DNA of 64,000 nt from Fasciola hepatica (GCA_948099385.1 CANUEZ040000113.1:6460501-6524500), one strand, 5' to 3'. Counted from the first letter of the stretch, positions 1-12,720 are shown. The notes: generated by a model not told the origin, from the sequence alone. Translations and numbers: made by a program.

Positions 1-580
1 ACAAGGAAGGTGCAAGAAAATGGTCATTAATGCATACTCATGTTCACTTAAATTGGTAATTAGTGTTGGGACAAAGGAGGCAGGGTAGAAATTCGCGAGG
101 GTTCGCAGAGGAATACTAATTTTCATAGATTTGCGGATATGAAAAGGAATGGTACCCCCTGAAAAGGTGAGGCAATTTCCATGAGAAGTAGTGCACGCCA
201 TCCAGTGTCGGCAGTTTACCGCTGGTGGAAGACGGATGAAGTTCCAGGAAGGAATAATCAGCAATCGGAATGCCTTGTCCACGAGGAACAAAATAAGGCA
301 ATACAAGGGTAAAAACGTTTGCAATGGGCCAGGCTATGCCGGTAAATTAGCAAATACATCTTTCTGTTGAGTTCCTTATGGCTTTTCGTTGTCCGTATTG
401 GGCTTCTTGGGCAAGGGTTGGCTGCGGTTTGTTGGCTGTTTCGTCATGGGAAGGAAGGGGGCATCGCCGAATCTGGACAGATCACTACTTAATTAAGAGT
501 CCTAGCACAGTGGCTTCGACACCGGAGGGTCTTGTAGTGCGAATTCTTTGCTAAGCCTCAGAAGGGCATATGTAGCAATA
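1..580. other. No recognisable feature
   Basis: I see no convincing gene or repeat here. The + strand is purine-rich, as is most of the first 11 kb, which fits old minus-strand LINE sequence whose sense strand is C/T-rich, but no domain can be read. Confidence 0.3.
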
Positions 581-774
581 CCAGGACTTCTTGTGAGTGA
601 AACCCGGTGGCTAGATCTTATTAGCGGTAGCCGGCCTTTGGTGCGGTTGTAGATGGGCAGAGAAAAAGATAAGCTGTCTGGAAGATATATTACAGCCAGG
701 CAACGTGATGGCTGGGTGGTTCTGAAATTGAAAAAGTGAGGATCGCAGTCTGGGAGATGTTCCAGCTGAGGGTT
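581..774 (-). repeat. 194-bp dispersed repeat, copy 1
   Basis: This segment matches 8765-8958 in the same orientation over 194 bp with only a handful of substitutions (for example near the start, GCGGTAG here against GCAATAG there). The second copy lies just 5' (in the minus sense) of the ORF1 remnant of a CR1-like LINE, so the repeat may be 5' UTR sequence of that family; this is inference. No target-site duplication was identified. Confidence 0.7.
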
Positions 775-1703
775 TATTATTAACATAATAATGATATTGG
801 TTTATTTCGGAGACGCCCGAAGCATGCCAGGTGTATGATCAACTGCTTACAAGTGATTGAATAAACAGACAAAACCCTTGAAAATGTAGAAATTTACATC
901 ACAGAAGTTGGAAAAAGAAGCTTGGTAGGCGAACAGGGCACAAAACTTACTGTAAAACAGGGAACGAGCAAAGTAAGACGTAAAGGGTTGATCAGGTAAA
1001 AACAATAGTTCATAAGAAATGGACACAGTAGATGTGAGTTATAGATGTAGAATGAATGGATGCATGTCATGGCTGTCAGCGTGATGGTAGCAAGAGAGAT
1101 GGCCTGTGATGAACTGCAGGATACAGGGCGAATGCGTATATGAATATGTGCGCTTGTTTATATACATATACATACATGTAAGAGAAGCCGGATTATTAAC
1201 AATGGAGTCCTTGAAGGAAATTATCAGTTATTAGAAGGGTCAGGATAGGTTAGGTCGAATGTTTGTAGAATTACCTTTGGAGTATCATAGTGAATTATCT
1301 TCATGACAGGTGAACTTGGCTGATCTGCGGATAGAGTGGAGAATGGGAAAGCACAGAAAAGAGGACGACTGAGGAGCAGTTAAAAAAAAGGGGAGGTGAA
1401 GGAAAGTATCGAAGAGAACAGGTAAGAATGGATCTAATAATCCGATTGATGTAGGTGAGACATGTGGTTTCGGTCAAAAATGGGAGAAGCTATAATAAAT
1501 GGGCTTACATTATTCAGCAGGAAGATGGTGGCGATGGAGATGGCTAAGCAGTGCAGAGCGATTTCGCATACAAAACGGAGAAAGTTGCCTGGGAGGTGAA
1601 ACTGTCCGTGGTGCTAGATGCGTCAGCTGTGATGGCAAACAGCGTGGATGAGAAATGAGCAAAAGGGGTACCAGAGGGTAATAGCGGATTAAACGGACTG
1701 AAA
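775..1703. other. No recognisable feature
   Basis: Purine-rich + strand with short chance reading frames only. No repeat unit or conserved domain was recognised. Confidence 0.3.
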
Positions 1704-2183
1704 CTACGAGTGAGAACCATGACGAAACAGTGATTTTACATTGGACGGCAAGTCAAAAAGCAGAACGGTCTGAAAGGCACGATTAAATACCTGTGGCAAA
1801 CAACAGACGGAACGGGAGATGGGAGAACGGGCCGAAAAAGACAGGTGAGACATCACCAGTAAAATCATCTCGTTGCAGGTGGAACATAAAAAAGGCAGAG
1901 AGGAAAGAACCACCGGGACAGGTAGACCGGCGGACGAACATAACGCACGAACAATGGATGCGAGTCGGAGTCGGGGACATGGAATTTGGGAGCCGCGTGC
2001 ATGCAGGCGATTGTACAAGTGTATGCAACTGGACGATACTAATTGGAGCACTGCCATTTGGAAGGATCCACAGAGGAATTGCGGAGCCAGACAAGGAAAA
2101 TTGAGTGATGGTGCCTGGATAATAAATGTGGCTGTGAGAGATGCAGAGCTTGGAACGGCAGTTCTAATATGGGAATTGGTCAT
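1704..2183 (-). pseudogene. Possible decayed LINE ORF1 fragment
   Basis: A 159-codon minus-strand reading frame rich in Ser, Pro and Leu. It contains the short string PRLRLASIVR, which resembles PRLRLASAVR in ORF1 of the plus-strand LINE at 29198-30571. Overlapping frames on both strands are also open, so openness alone is weak evidence. I regard it as a possible ORF1 remnant of a minus-strand CR1-like element; it could equally be chance. Confidence 0.2.
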
Positions 2184-2208
2184 GGGTGCCGGTGGGGCTG
2201 GTGTGTAA

Positions 2209-3229
2209 TGGTATTAAGCATACGAAGGGAGAACGAGGGAGGATTTGACAGGACGGTAGACAGTGAGGAGTAAGAGCGCGATCAGTGAGCTTTATAGGCC
2301 TAGAATGGTACCAAATGAATAGATACTACAAGCCGGCAAAGCCGACGTGGGTGAAGAAATAAAATATTGGCGGTAGCAGGCAGAAAAAAATGGGTAGGAC
2401 GAGAGCGACTTGCAACGAGAGGTAACACAGTGAGAGTCGAAAGAGCATGGACAGAATGGGTAGGTGTGCAAACCATAGAAGAACGAAAAAATGGATGCGA
2501 TAAGGGTGATGACAAGAGTGATAGGTGGGCGTGCAGTGGCGAGCAAGGATGGTTGGAGCATGCGGTCTGCAGCTGACAGCATTACAGCGTGCGATCCGCA
2601 ACCGGTGCTAGGGGGTGGGATTGGCCGTGCCCTGGACACCCAACCTGAAAAACACTTCCAGTTGAACGCAGGAGGTGTGATCCACCAGCCTAATTGCGCT
2701 CGCACATCGTTGCAGACGACCTGCCAGCCCGATGTGCGCCGGCCAAAGCGGTGGATCTGACCACGCCCCGTACCGTTGGGAATGGCACTAATGTTCATTG
2801 ATGGTCATGCATGTGGGGCGTAGTTCAACTATGAAAGTATGAGATATAAGTTCGGCAATCGGATGGCCAGGTTGCGAGGGGTTCCACAGGACGGAGCCAG
2901 TGGTTAGTAATCGACCAACAGCTGCGTTATCCGGGCGCGTATTCCAAAGTTGAGGGTGAAATGCACTTAGGGAGAGAACTAGAAAAGGAGAGCAGATAAA
3001 AAAGAGCAGTCAGGGTGTACCCCTGCTGTGAATCAACGGGTAACGAAAGCACATAAAAACCAATGAAGGACGAGGCATAAGAATGACAGAGACTACGGGA
3101 GAAGGCGGATCGAAATAGTGGTATTTAAACTGGTTTGATTCACTGAGGAAATGGCCGTAGCTAGTCTAACGTCGAGAACTCAGTAAGATAGATGAAACTG
3201 TCTATCGTTGATTGTGTCCTTAATTGAAG
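2209..3229. other. No recognisable feature; possible 3' flank of minus-strand LINE
   Basis: Open frames at 2292-2798 on the minus strand and 2367-2760 on the plus strand overlap and show no known domain. The last 200 bases lie 3' of the LINE ORF2 remnant and could be its 3' UTR. Confidence 0.25.
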
Positions 3230-3256
3230 GGGACAGGGTCGGCGAAGGAGTTATTC

Positions 3257-6030
3257 TTAGAAGTCGAGGCCCGTCTCGTAAGCTGTATTTTCTGCCATGC
3301 TCATATTAGATAACTGGAGTGCACGGGTGACGCTGAGATATGGGATGAGTGGCGACAGAAATTGGGACTTGGTCTGTGAGGCTCGAAGGGTGATGGGCAA
3401 CTGGCTCCAGAATTTGGAGTAGACAAGGAGGAAAAAACGTGGCCAAATTGCCGACTTAGCTATACTAGAAGGGGCAGTAAAATGCCTGTGCCGAAGTAGG
3501 TAGGGGGTTTCACGGGAGAATCTTACTGGGTTAAAGGAGAAATACATGTTATGGAGCAGGTTATACAAGAAGACTAAGTTTGGTTTTATGCGGCGGAGCC
3601 AGAGTGGGTCAAGATTTAGATTTTGGCATCGTTCTCTATAGCTTAAAGACGCTGAGCAACCGAAAAGTTGTTCGGTAAAATTCCTTTGTATGCTTTCAGT
3701 CGCAACTCTGTCTAATTTTTTTATGTTAGAAAATATTATTGGGAAGCATTCAAGCAAAGGCCTGAATTGGGATTTGTAGGTGCTGATTATACTGTCCCGG
3801 AGACGAAAGGAGCAGAAGAGAAGGGTCACACTTCTTCTAGCCTTGGCCGCTTGGATGGCGGCGTGCTCAGAATAGTTTTGGGAGCAGGAATAGTTGAGGC
3901 CCAAATCGCGGATGATAGGTCGACTGGCTATTGGGGACCCACCAAGGGTTAAGGATCCAGGGGGCAATTGGAACTTGTAGGTGAGGACCTTGCACTTATC
4001 AGTAGAAAAGCTCATCCCCCAGGTGTGGCACCAGCGGTCAAGTGCAGCAATGTCAGCGGAAGTGTTGCAATGAGTAGGGATAGCGTCATTGGAATTGAAA
4101 GAGTATACTATTTTTTATATCGTCTGCAAACAAGTGTGGCATGCCATGGTGTACTAGATCCAATACCTCATTAATGTACATCAGAAATAGGAGAGGGCCC
4201 AGTTCGCTGCCCGGTATAACGCTACTTGCAACAGGTTTCGGTTTCGAAGTATGTCCGTTGGTGAGGACCACTTGCGAACGATGAGTGGGTTAAGATTTCG
4301 GCCAAAAAAGCAGCGGGTCAGCAGTACCGAATGAACGCAACTTGGAGATAAGCCTTCGACGGATCCAGGGAGACAATTACTAATGCCTGCCGCTATCAAC
4401 AGCCTTAGTGACTAGGTTGGGGAAGTCAGACTGACATGTTGTTCATGATCGTGATTTGAGAAACCCGTGCTGCCTATCGCTAAGAAGGTTTGAAGCGAGG
4501 GGATGGGTAGTAATGCCATCTTTGATAATCGTTTCCTTTATTCTGGAAATGACAGGGGTATGGTTGATGGGACTGTAATTAGCGAGTTCATGGACAGGTC
4601 CTCTTTTGTGTCGTGGAATGATGACTGAACGCTTCCATTTCGACGGTACCAAACTGAATTTGAGTGACAAGGTGAATAGGTTTAGTAATAAAAGTGGAAG
4701 GTCCGATCCTCCGTTAATGATTGCAGCTGGGGGCAACCCGTCTGGTCTAGGATGGGCAGATGCTTTATAGCGTGAAACGAGCCCGGAAATAACGTTTACT
4801 TCAAGGGTTAGAACAGATAGGGAAGAGCTGGTAATAGCCAGAGGATTCGGGGGGGGAGGGCTGTAGCTTAGGCGAGGGCCATGTAATTGGCGAAGTAATG
4901 GTTGAAGGCCTCAGCGATATCAGAAGGGGAGGTGGTCGAAGTTTATTCGGTAACACAACATATTGGATCATAGTATCTGTTGCCGAATTCCTAGATTTGT
5001 GTGGAAGTGACAGTTTCACTGCTTTATTGGGATGCCTTAGGGCCCTGGAATCTTCGTAGAGGAGCTGTTTTTCCTTTAGGTCCCGGATAATAACGGTAAG
5101 ATCTACTAGTCTCATGAGTAAAGAGTAGTCGTGTTTTTGGAGGTAAAGTCTTTGTATCTTCAGATACTTTCTTTGGGGGGGGGCAAGTTCGGACTTCTTG
5201 AGGAGGAGTTTTAGGATACTGGGCTAAGTTTTAGGAGGGGCTTCCCCATGTTAAGGTAAAAGTGATCAGTCGCCTGTTGGGGGTCAGCCGTTAGAAATTA
5301 CTGCTCCAATCTCGGTTACGGATGAGATTGGGCACAGGGTTCCAATTTGAACGGAGGGAATTGCTGACTGGGGTCAAATAGTCTGATGGATAAGGATAGA
5401 ACGAAAGATTACTGGCCACTATTTTATGGTCGCTACCCGGAAATTTATTCAGAAAGGAAACCTAAAAGTGGGAAACGCTGTGAGTGAATATAAGATCTAG
5501 GACTTTGGCGTTTCTAGTAGGGGTTTTAATGTGTTGCACCCAGCCCCTAATGTGAGCATGGGACACAAAATCTATTAAATTGGGAGGTGCTGTGAGGTTA
5601 CTCCAGGATATTTTAGGCCAGTTAAGGTCACGGGCTATGATTTTCGCTGCCAAAGGTAGTAGGTAATCAAAGGCTTCAGTTAAAGGAGTTAAATCTGCAA
5701 TAGTAGATTAGGGCGGAGGATAGACACAACCAATGTGCATGACTACAGTTGAGAACCGAATTGTGAGCCATAAAGAATCCGGAATTGAGTCGAGTGTGGC
5801 TTGACTGATGGGGACTACTGATAGGGCTTGCTGTACGTACACAAGGCACCCACCTCCGCGTCTGTCCATGCTATTTACCATGAAAACCTTGTACCGTTCA
5901 AGCGTAATTTTGCTTGTGCGGGTGTGTTCGGTGAGCCAGGTTTCAGTAATAAAGATGATGTCAGGACTGGATTTTATGACATTGTTTTAAGTGATGAAGC
6001 TTATTTAAGATGGACCGCTAGTTAAGTACG
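3257..6030 (-). pseudogene. LINE ORF2 remnant: endonuclease and reverse transcriptase
   Basis: The order on the minus strand is as follows. The endonuclease start near 5990-5830 has the TETWLTEH and DRRGGGC motifs. The next endonuclease block, 5653-5462, has ARDLNWPKISW in place of the usual GDFNxPxxxW, so the catalytic region is altered, plus a readable LDLIF motif. RT pieces follow at 5115-4801 and 4736-4443, with LANYSPINHTPVISRI and QHGFLKSRS. At 4271-4086 come VIPGSELGPLLFLMYINEV and LFADDIK, the catalytic ADD box. The longest open part, 4015-3257 (252 codons), is the thumb and C-terminal region and resembles the end of the plus-strand LINE protein. At least five frame breaks make it a pseudogene. 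The family is jockey superfamily, CR1-like. Confidence 0.8.
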
Positions 6031-6936
6031 ATGAATGATAGCCCACTCATGTGGAAGTGAGCGTCTGGGTTAGGTAACGTATGGGATTTGTTGGTCCGAG
6101 AAGGTGCACGGTGAGGGGCGTGAGTTGGAGCTAATACCGAAGAGGAGGAAAAGCGAGCGTTGGATGCCTCCCTGATGGCTTCGGAAGAATCAGCCGCGGA
6201 CGAACCGGAAATAATCGATTTTGGGTTATTTCGAGGTGAAAGAAAAGACCTTAGACGAATTAGTCCTGCCACTTGTCCTGATTCGTTGGGATCGTTCGAT
6301 GCTCCAATGTAGTGACGGAATACGGGGTTATGAAAGGTATTGGCTTTCCCACGTGACAACCTTGGCAGTTGTCGGTGTTGTGTGGTAAAAGCAGGCTTCA
6401 GGGGGTAGGGACTAAAAGAGTTCGGGGTGGCTTCGCCTCCCGTCGATGCGGCTTGCCCTGGTGGGGAAAGATAGGAATCAGCCGTTGGTGGAGGGGATAT
6501 GTGGAGGTTATTTTCGAAGAGGGTATTGGTAGTACGCAGTGTTGCTTAGTTGGCCTGCGGAGTTCGGTGTGCTACCGAAGGTTTTGAACGAATGGCAAGG
6601 TGCCTGTATTGGAAAGTGGTTCATTAGGGCTAGAAGAGATGAAAGATTGTGGGATTGTATGCCCCAGGTTGGGAAAAATTTACTCGAAGGGGTTCGTGGA
6701 TGTATCCTGCGCGTAAAACGACTGTGGTGGGATAGTCAGTGGTGGGGCAGAAAGAAAATTTTGGTATGGTAAACTAACTAACCGGATGAACGGTGGAGGC
6801 ACGGAAAAGTTAGGAAATGATGAGCTAGGCAGATGCAGCTTTGAATAATAGCTGTGAGGTGGTTTGTGAGCGTCGTCCGTATAAATGCGCGTAGAGCTGG
6901 GATTTCGCTGGGAGGAATCACTGTTAGAGAAACTAT

Positions 6937-8238
6937 CTATGTTGAGGAAAAAACGGTAGGTCCCGGTATTAGAGACGTCCTACCAGGATATCTGTTCGCT
7001 TCTAATCTTTGCAGGACCTTCGGGGTGTAGCCTGGTGATATAAGGCCGTCGTTGCCTATTGAACTATAAGTTGAGGCCTTCAGCAGGGATGGAGTGTGGG
7101 TTGCCAAATTCTGGATTTGCGGCCAGGGGTTACCGTTGGTATCGACACTCCGCATTTGGGGCTGAGTGTAGATCATTACAAACTTTCGGCCCATTGGTGA
7201 TAAGTTATATTGCAGCAGTGAGATTGTGTCCTCAGGTAAACTACTTCTTGGCAGCCTGTTTGCGGGAGTATGCCCTGAGGCTGACGGGTTTGATTCGAGC
7301 AAGAATGACCTGGCAATGGATTGGTGCTGTCCGGCGGATGGGTTTTAGTCGTGGCTATATGGTATAGGCAAGAACGACCATGCTTTTATCTATGTGTCGC
7401 CTTGGGAGAGTGATGCAAAGTTGTTGGGTCAGGGAGGCTGCGAGATTCAGGTAGCTGCTTGTGATGCGCAGAGCTATCTGGCAAGACTCGATGGATTCGA
7501 GTCCCAGGCATCTGCGACACTATTGACGAGCCTAGGGTGCTTGGAGACTGTTGGATTTGGAGGAGGCCTAGGCTTTGCGTCAAGGTCTATATCAGACAGT
7601 TGTTGCCTGATAGACTTTGGTTGCATAGAGTAGGTTAGCAGAATGACGGGGTCAGGTGTCTTTTGAGCGGATTCCTGCCTTGGATGTTTGCGAGAGTTGA
7701 ACTTTCTCAGCACTTCTCGTTGTAGTGGCCTTTTGTCAGGTGCTATTCGAATGTTTTTGTATGGCGAGTTAATAGCAATAACTGTTTGTTTATGAATAAA
7801 ATCACTGGCTGTCAGTGAGTCCGGAAGCTGGAAAAGTAGTGTTTGTTTTCGTAGTCTGCTGTTACGACATATCACAATTTTCACGTTAGCGGCCTTTAGC
7901 AAGGCACTGCTGACTATGTTGAGTGGGGCCCTATCAGGAATAGTAAATACAATAAAGTGATTCAACTTTCGTATACATTTTGAAACCCTTGCAGATATGC
8001 TGTGAATAAAGTTACACGTGGCAACTAAGTTACAGTCCCTTGTCGCCACAGAAGGTTCGAGGATTTGAGCCAGTGGTGTTAGAATTCTGGGGGCTCTGTC
8101 AAGAGTTTCAATCCGCGACCTGAGTGAGCTAACGCGTTGTAAGGGGCTGCCAATCTTGCTATTTGCCTCACCATGGACTTTCGTTAATGAGACGGAGCAT
8201 GGTGTAGCGATTGGGAGACGTACTGCTACGCGTGGCAA
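6937..8238 (-). pseudogene. LINE ORF1 remnant
   Basis: A 254-codon frame (8238-7474) and a second piece (7302-6937) on the minus strand. The first contains FQLPDSLTASDFIHKQ followed by INSPYKNIRIAPDKRPLQRE, which lines up with FQFPSDQIAREFIKRQ and then NTAYESVRITADKTPLQRE of the plus-strand ORF1 at 29198-30571. The second piece is Pro/Ser-rich, like the tail of that ORF1. LINE ORF1 products bind the element RNA in general; no zinc knuckle or RRM is visible here. Stops separate the pieces. Confidence 0.65.
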
Positions 8239-8764
8239 AATCTTACTGACCGGTCTGTTTCCTTTGGAATTGCGCGTTGTGACTGTAAACTTCGGATAAT
8301 CAGTTAGTTTTATTGAAAATTTAGCGACTACAAAAAGCCTAGATACGGAACGGATCTGAAATTCTATAGGAAGACACCTAGGATGTTTGCAAACAGGGTT
8401 AACCAGGTGGTTTCACTGTTTGGACGAAGGGGGGTGAGAGTTTTAGCCAAGGAGGAAACGATAACTAAAAGGGTTGATTCAACAAACGTTCTCTAAGAAT
8501 TTTATAGATGGGCTCACACGGGGTGATTTGTGGTGGGTATAGACCTAGATTTCCTAGTAAAGGGTTGCGTTGATTTTTCGCTGTAATAAGTTATGGACCC
8601 ACAGTGGTGTGCCGCAGTTATTGCACGGACTTCTTGACGCCTCAGAGTAGATAACTATTACTACTAGGTGCTACGTAAAAGCAGGCCTAAACGATGGGAA
8701 AAGGAAAAAACGAGACAGCCTGATATATACGTCAAGTTGACCTTGACCTTGCTTACCAGCGATC

Positions 8765-8958
8765 CCAGGACTTCTTGTGAGTGAAACCCGGTGGCTAGAT
8801 CTTATTAGCAATAGCCGGCCTTTGGTGCGGTTGTAGATGGGCAGAGAAAAAGATAAGCTGTCTGGAAGATATATTACAGCCAGGCAACGTGATGGCTGGG
8901 TGGTTCTGGAATTGAAAAAGTGAAAATCGCAGTCTGGGAGATGTTCCAGCTGAGGGTT
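8765..8958 (-). repeat. 194-bp dispersed repeat, copy 2
   Basis: Direct-orientation partner of 581-774. It lies about 500-700 bp 5' (minus sense) of the LINE ORF1 remnant, so it could be part of the LINE 5' UTR. Confidence 0.7.
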
Positions 8959-9162
8959 AGCTTGAGCAAAATAACAGGTCTCAGTGAAATGAGGAGTCGT
9001 TGGTATCGTGATTCGGTGTTTGTGAGGGCTAACTGGGCTTGCTCTACTAGGCAAAATTATCGATTACCGATTCGGCCGTTCAACGGGAAGTCTTATCTTT
9101 CCGGGTTAATAGAGCCGTGGAGGTGCATTAGACCATAGGGTCTGAGGGCTAAATGAGAAAGT

Positions 9163-9335
9163 AGCTGGGCAATACGAAGAACCTGAATGGCAAGTTTGCA
9201 TGATAGATCTAGGGGATATATGACAAATCCCACAGCGATTTTACAGGTCACAAGGAAGCAGCTGGGACACACTAAGAACCCAAATGGCAAGTTTATATGA
9301 CAGATCCAGATGATGTATGACAAATCCTATCATGG
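9163..9335. repeat. Two-unit imperfect tandem repeat, period about 97 bp
   Basis: The unit beginning AGCTGGGC at 9163 recurs as AGCTGGGA at 9260. Both then carry AAGAACC, ATGGCAAGTTT and TATGACAAATCC in the same order. The second unit is incomplete. Function is unknown; it may belong to a decayed UTR. Confidence 0.6.
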
Positions 9336-9339
9336 TGTA

Positions 9340-11005
9340 TCTGCAGGTTTAATGCTGCAGGTTGCTGTTAGGTAAGGCTGCAAACTGGGGAGTGGGCTGG
9401 ATTCTAGGACAAGAGGAAAGCCGCCTTCTTAAGAAAAGGAGGAAAAATAGATAAGTGGGCGAAAAATACGGGCGCTATTCTCTACTTTCCTACATGTATG
9501 TTTATATATGCAATAACATCTACATGGATATAACGGCCGATTTGATGAGACTCGTCCGTCGTCCGATGTATCGACTTGTCATCCAGTGGTTTTGTAGCTG
9601 ACGTCAACAAACATACCAGGCGTGCATGGGAGGGTACGAGGAGGTTAAAAATCAGAGCGGGAGGTGGGTAAACATATGTGGAGAGACAAGTTCGCTATCA
9701 CCTCAGCCAGTCTCGTGCGTAGAAACCAAAATCTTGTCCGGCGGACAAGGGTGGTGTGGGGTTTTCCTATTCTCAGGGTCAGGTCTGAGCTGTTTGGAGA
9801 CATCCATGATCGGAGGTTGCCCATTTCCTTCACGGCCCGAAATCAATAGTATGCATAGACCAAATCGATCCCACTAGGTCTTTCTTGTTCTCCACCTTTC
9901 CTTTTTAGCTTTTTTCTGACAGAGGGGTGGTTGAGCCCATATAGGAACTTTTCACAGCCCTTCCCTCCGACCTTAATTTTCCGTGTATGTCATTTTGTCG
10001 CAACTGCTGGGGTGGTCTGTTTTCCCCACTTCCGGATGCAGCTACGGTGAAAGTGCAGTTGACATAAGAGGTTTTGCTTGTATGGGCTGGGAAAATACAG
10101 AGTGAAGCTAAGCAAACACACGAAGTGGGACGACGAGTGCTGTAATGTACGCGCCCGCATTTATGTTTCAGTCTCGTACAGCGCCAGACCGTGCCCGAGA
10201 CTGCTAGAGACCGTTCTGGTGGGGTTGAGTTGGGCTGCTCTAGTGGATGTTATTGTCCACACGGAGAGAGGATAGCAGTCTAAGTTAGGTGATGAACTCA
10301 GAAATCTTGGTGACACAGACTGGCTTTCATGTCGGGAAGTGTGAAAGGGGGAAACTGAGGCCCACAGGCGGCTACTGGAGGGCAAAAGTACGGGATGAAA
10401 GATTTTCAACTGGGATGATTGAAGAAAGCAAATTACGGCCGGGCAGGAAACTTAGAGGGGCGGAGGCCAGAATCAGTAAGAGAAGAGTCCAAGGATCAAG
10501 GGTTGAGGTAGCGGGTGGTGGAACTTAATGTCTCAGGATCCAGCCCCACAGAACATTTGGTGCTAGGGGAAAACATCAATGGCTAAAAACTCTAAGCTAG
10601 AGGAAAGTCGATTTACATGGCTGCCCTAGTGCTTTACACCGATCGAGTCAGTAATTGTCTAGACATAGTTGTAAATACCGACTAGTGAATTAGATAAGGC
10701 AGGGTCGTTATAGGGGTTGGGTGATAGTAGGTGGACGTGGGTGAGTGGCGAGAACCGGCAGGCATCTAGCTAGTTATAGTTGTAAGCTGTAAAAACGGTA
10801 TCCTACTGCAGTGTGGATTGTGCGAGGTATACGTAAAAAGTGATAATAAATGGTAAGCTAAGAGTCTGTCGTTAGGCTGGAAATGGTAGGTTTGGGATGC
10901 TCTGCCATGATCCTAGTAGTGGAACTCGCTTTAGAAGGCCAGCTCGACGGATAGCAGAGAGCGGGAGGGGAGATGGAAGCTAGGGTTCTGAAGTCCGACG
11001 CCTTC
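9340..11005. other. No recognisable feature
   Basis: Short open frames on both strands (for example 9626-9877 and 10078-10528) have no recognisable domain and overlap each other. Purine bias on the + strand continues. Confidence 0.3.
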
Positions 11006-11790
11006 TTAGAAGGCTCGATCCTCAGATATGCTGGAGTTAGTCAAAGATAAAATATGACCAACGGTAAGTTGTGGTTTCAGGGCATGGCTAAACTGGGTTG
11101 TTGACACACATTTGCGAATAGTCAGGGGCGGCTTATTCCGAAGATTAGAATATTTAATGAGAAAGAAGTTGGGTATTATTACCAGCCTGGACTGTGGGAT
11201 GGTCAGACTGAAGTCTCTGTGGGGCAGAGGGTAAGATGAGGGTAGGGAAAACTGTATAGAGTCGGTAGAAGGGAAAGCTGAGCGGTGGATAAGCCTACAT
11301 AGAAAACTCAAGTTAAGCCTAACATGCCTAAACCATACGTGGCCAAGTTTTGGTAGAGTGCATCGCTCTTTTTAGCTCAATAGAGAAGAATATCCTATTA
11401 GCTTCTCGGTGAAGGTACTCTGGACATTCCAAGGGCGTATTCTATCCGATTTAGACATTTCAGAGAAGATTATGGGACCATATTCTAGGTGGGGTCTAGC
11501 ATGGGATTGATGTGTTAGTAGAATACCATGTTTCATTTTAAATGATGTGAGAACTGGGCCTATTATCTGTCTGGCCCCGGCCGTCTGAAATGAGACTTGT
11601 TCCAGGGAATTGTAGATTGTTGGTGTATCGAAGCCCAAGATTCTTCGCTGATGAGCTTGGGGTGATGGGCACTTGGTTCAGCGACAGAGTTCCGGAAGGG
11701 ACTTGACATCCGTAGGTTGTGCAGAAGCTTTTGAATGTCGAGAAGCCCATCTGCCATGAGTGCACTATTGATCAAGTTTCTCAAGATCAT
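11006..11790 (-). pseudogene. LINE reverse transcriptase C-terminal fragment
   Basis: Minus-strand pieces at 11790-11538, 11638-11372 and 11311-11006 give the order typical of the CR1-like thumb region: VPSGTLSLNQVPI, then AKNLGLRYTNNL, then HARPHLEYGPIIFSEM and QSTFTEKLIGYSS. The same order is readable in the plus-strand LINE ORF2 (HVRPLLEYGSIICSNM, then QRAFTKQLIGFSS). Frames shift several times, so it is a dead fragment. No catalytic motif is present. Confidence 0.7.
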
Positions 11791-11821
11791 TGTTTATTTC
11801 AGATAGCGCTGTGCTCAAATC

Positions 11822-12480
11822 TTGATAGGGGAACTCATGTACGATTTAGATGTCGTCGGCGAAGAGGAAAGGTTTGCCGTAGTGTATGTAGACAACCTGT
11901 CATCCGTCTTCCAATCACCTTGCCTCTTTTACGTGGATGGCCCTGAAATCTGGAGAACGATCCGGTCGGATGCTGATCGACAGGTTCTACAGGATGGCTT
12001 GGTGGCTTTGGAGCACTGATCCAAGACTTGGCAACTCCCTACCGGGTTTTGGAAATTGTGCCTACAAGAGTGTGTGTGGGAGGGCGAAGAGGGGCCCTCC
12101 TTACAAATAAACGGAAGGCCCATAGGCAAATCAGTTAGTGAGGAAGATCTGACGGTAGCGGTTGCAATAAATCTGAAAACCAAAGTCAACGTGGAAAAGG
12201 CATGTGCCTCTGGCTGGGGCACCTATGGAGCAATACTCTGGCCATTTGGTCAACTGTCTACGTCATCCTCCAATGAGATGTATGCACTCCATGCACTTCC
12301 GCGACTGGTATGCGGCAGAAATGCCACTTTCTCCGCATGGCTACGGAAGTTGCGAAGCTAGAACGAGTACAATGGGATGCTACTCTCCTCGTCATTAGAT
12401 TACGTGGGATCAGTTATGGAGGTTGTCTTCAAGCCACCGGACTGTTCCCGGAGGGGTACCGTGTAGTCCAGCCACGGGAA
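11822..12480 (+). pseudogene. LINE reverse transcriptase fragment (second family)
   Basis: The plus strand reads VYVDN near 11880, a degenerate form of the catalytic YVDD/FVDDLK box, followed by EIWRTIRSDADRQVLQDGL and, after a frame change, INGRPIG and ERVQWDATLLVIRLRGISY with GLFPEGYR. This is the palm-end plus thumb order of a CR1-like LINE, but its motifs differ from those of the 28.7-kb element, so it is another lineage. Frame breaks occur near 12020 and 12360. It abuts the minus-strand RT fragment tail to tail. Confidence 0.6.
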
Positions 12481-12489
12481 CGTTCGAGG

Positions 12490-12720
12490 GGTGCGTAGCA
12501 ACCAATTTCAACACAATTCAAAACAAAGCCCATTCTGAATGACTACGGTACCATATTACTATTATACAACGAAATAACAAATTTTACAATAATCAAACCT
12601 CAATAGTGCTCTTTCCGGGCTTGTACGCTCCAAACTGAGCAAATCATCAACAACTGCAGCTGAAATACAGCAAGAGGTCAGATACAGAAGATGAGGCTAC
12701 CAAATACAGTCACAGCTAAG
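12490..12720. repeat. AT-rich dispersed repeat, copy 1 (most decayed)
   Basis: Shares ordered similarity with 15139-15300 and 16975-17070: a GCGTAG-CCAATTTCAA stretch, a GGTACC-ATTAC stretch, and CAAACCTCAA. The element class is unknown. It follows directly on the RT fragment at 11.8-12.5 kb, so it might be LINE 3' UTR sequence. Confidence 0.4.

Larger units (their letters stand above)
3230..8960 (-). mobile_element. Decayed CR1-like non-LTR retrotransposon (minus strand)
   Basis: Read on the minus strand, this region carries ORF1-like sequence (8238 to about 6020), an apurinic-type endonuclease remnant (about 6000 to 5460), then RT palm, thumb and C-terminal pieces down to 3257, in the expected LINE order. 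The same parts and local motifs occur in the plus-strand LINE at 28.7-33.7 kb; for example the ORF1 strings DKRPLQRE and DKTPLQRE correspond. Many stops and frame changes show it is dead. The boundaries are approximate: the 5' limit is set by the dispersed repeat at 8765-8958 and the 3' limit by the end of the RT reading frame. Confidence 0.75.

Noticed and set aside
1793..2208. Overlapping plus-strand frames of 103 and 111 codons
   Set aside because: Same region is open on the opposite strand, with no domain; at best shadows of an old LINE ORF1.
11648..11690. CTGATGAGCTTGG as a hammerhead core
   Set aside because: No GAAA or pairing arms at the needed distance, and the segment lies in an RT fragment.
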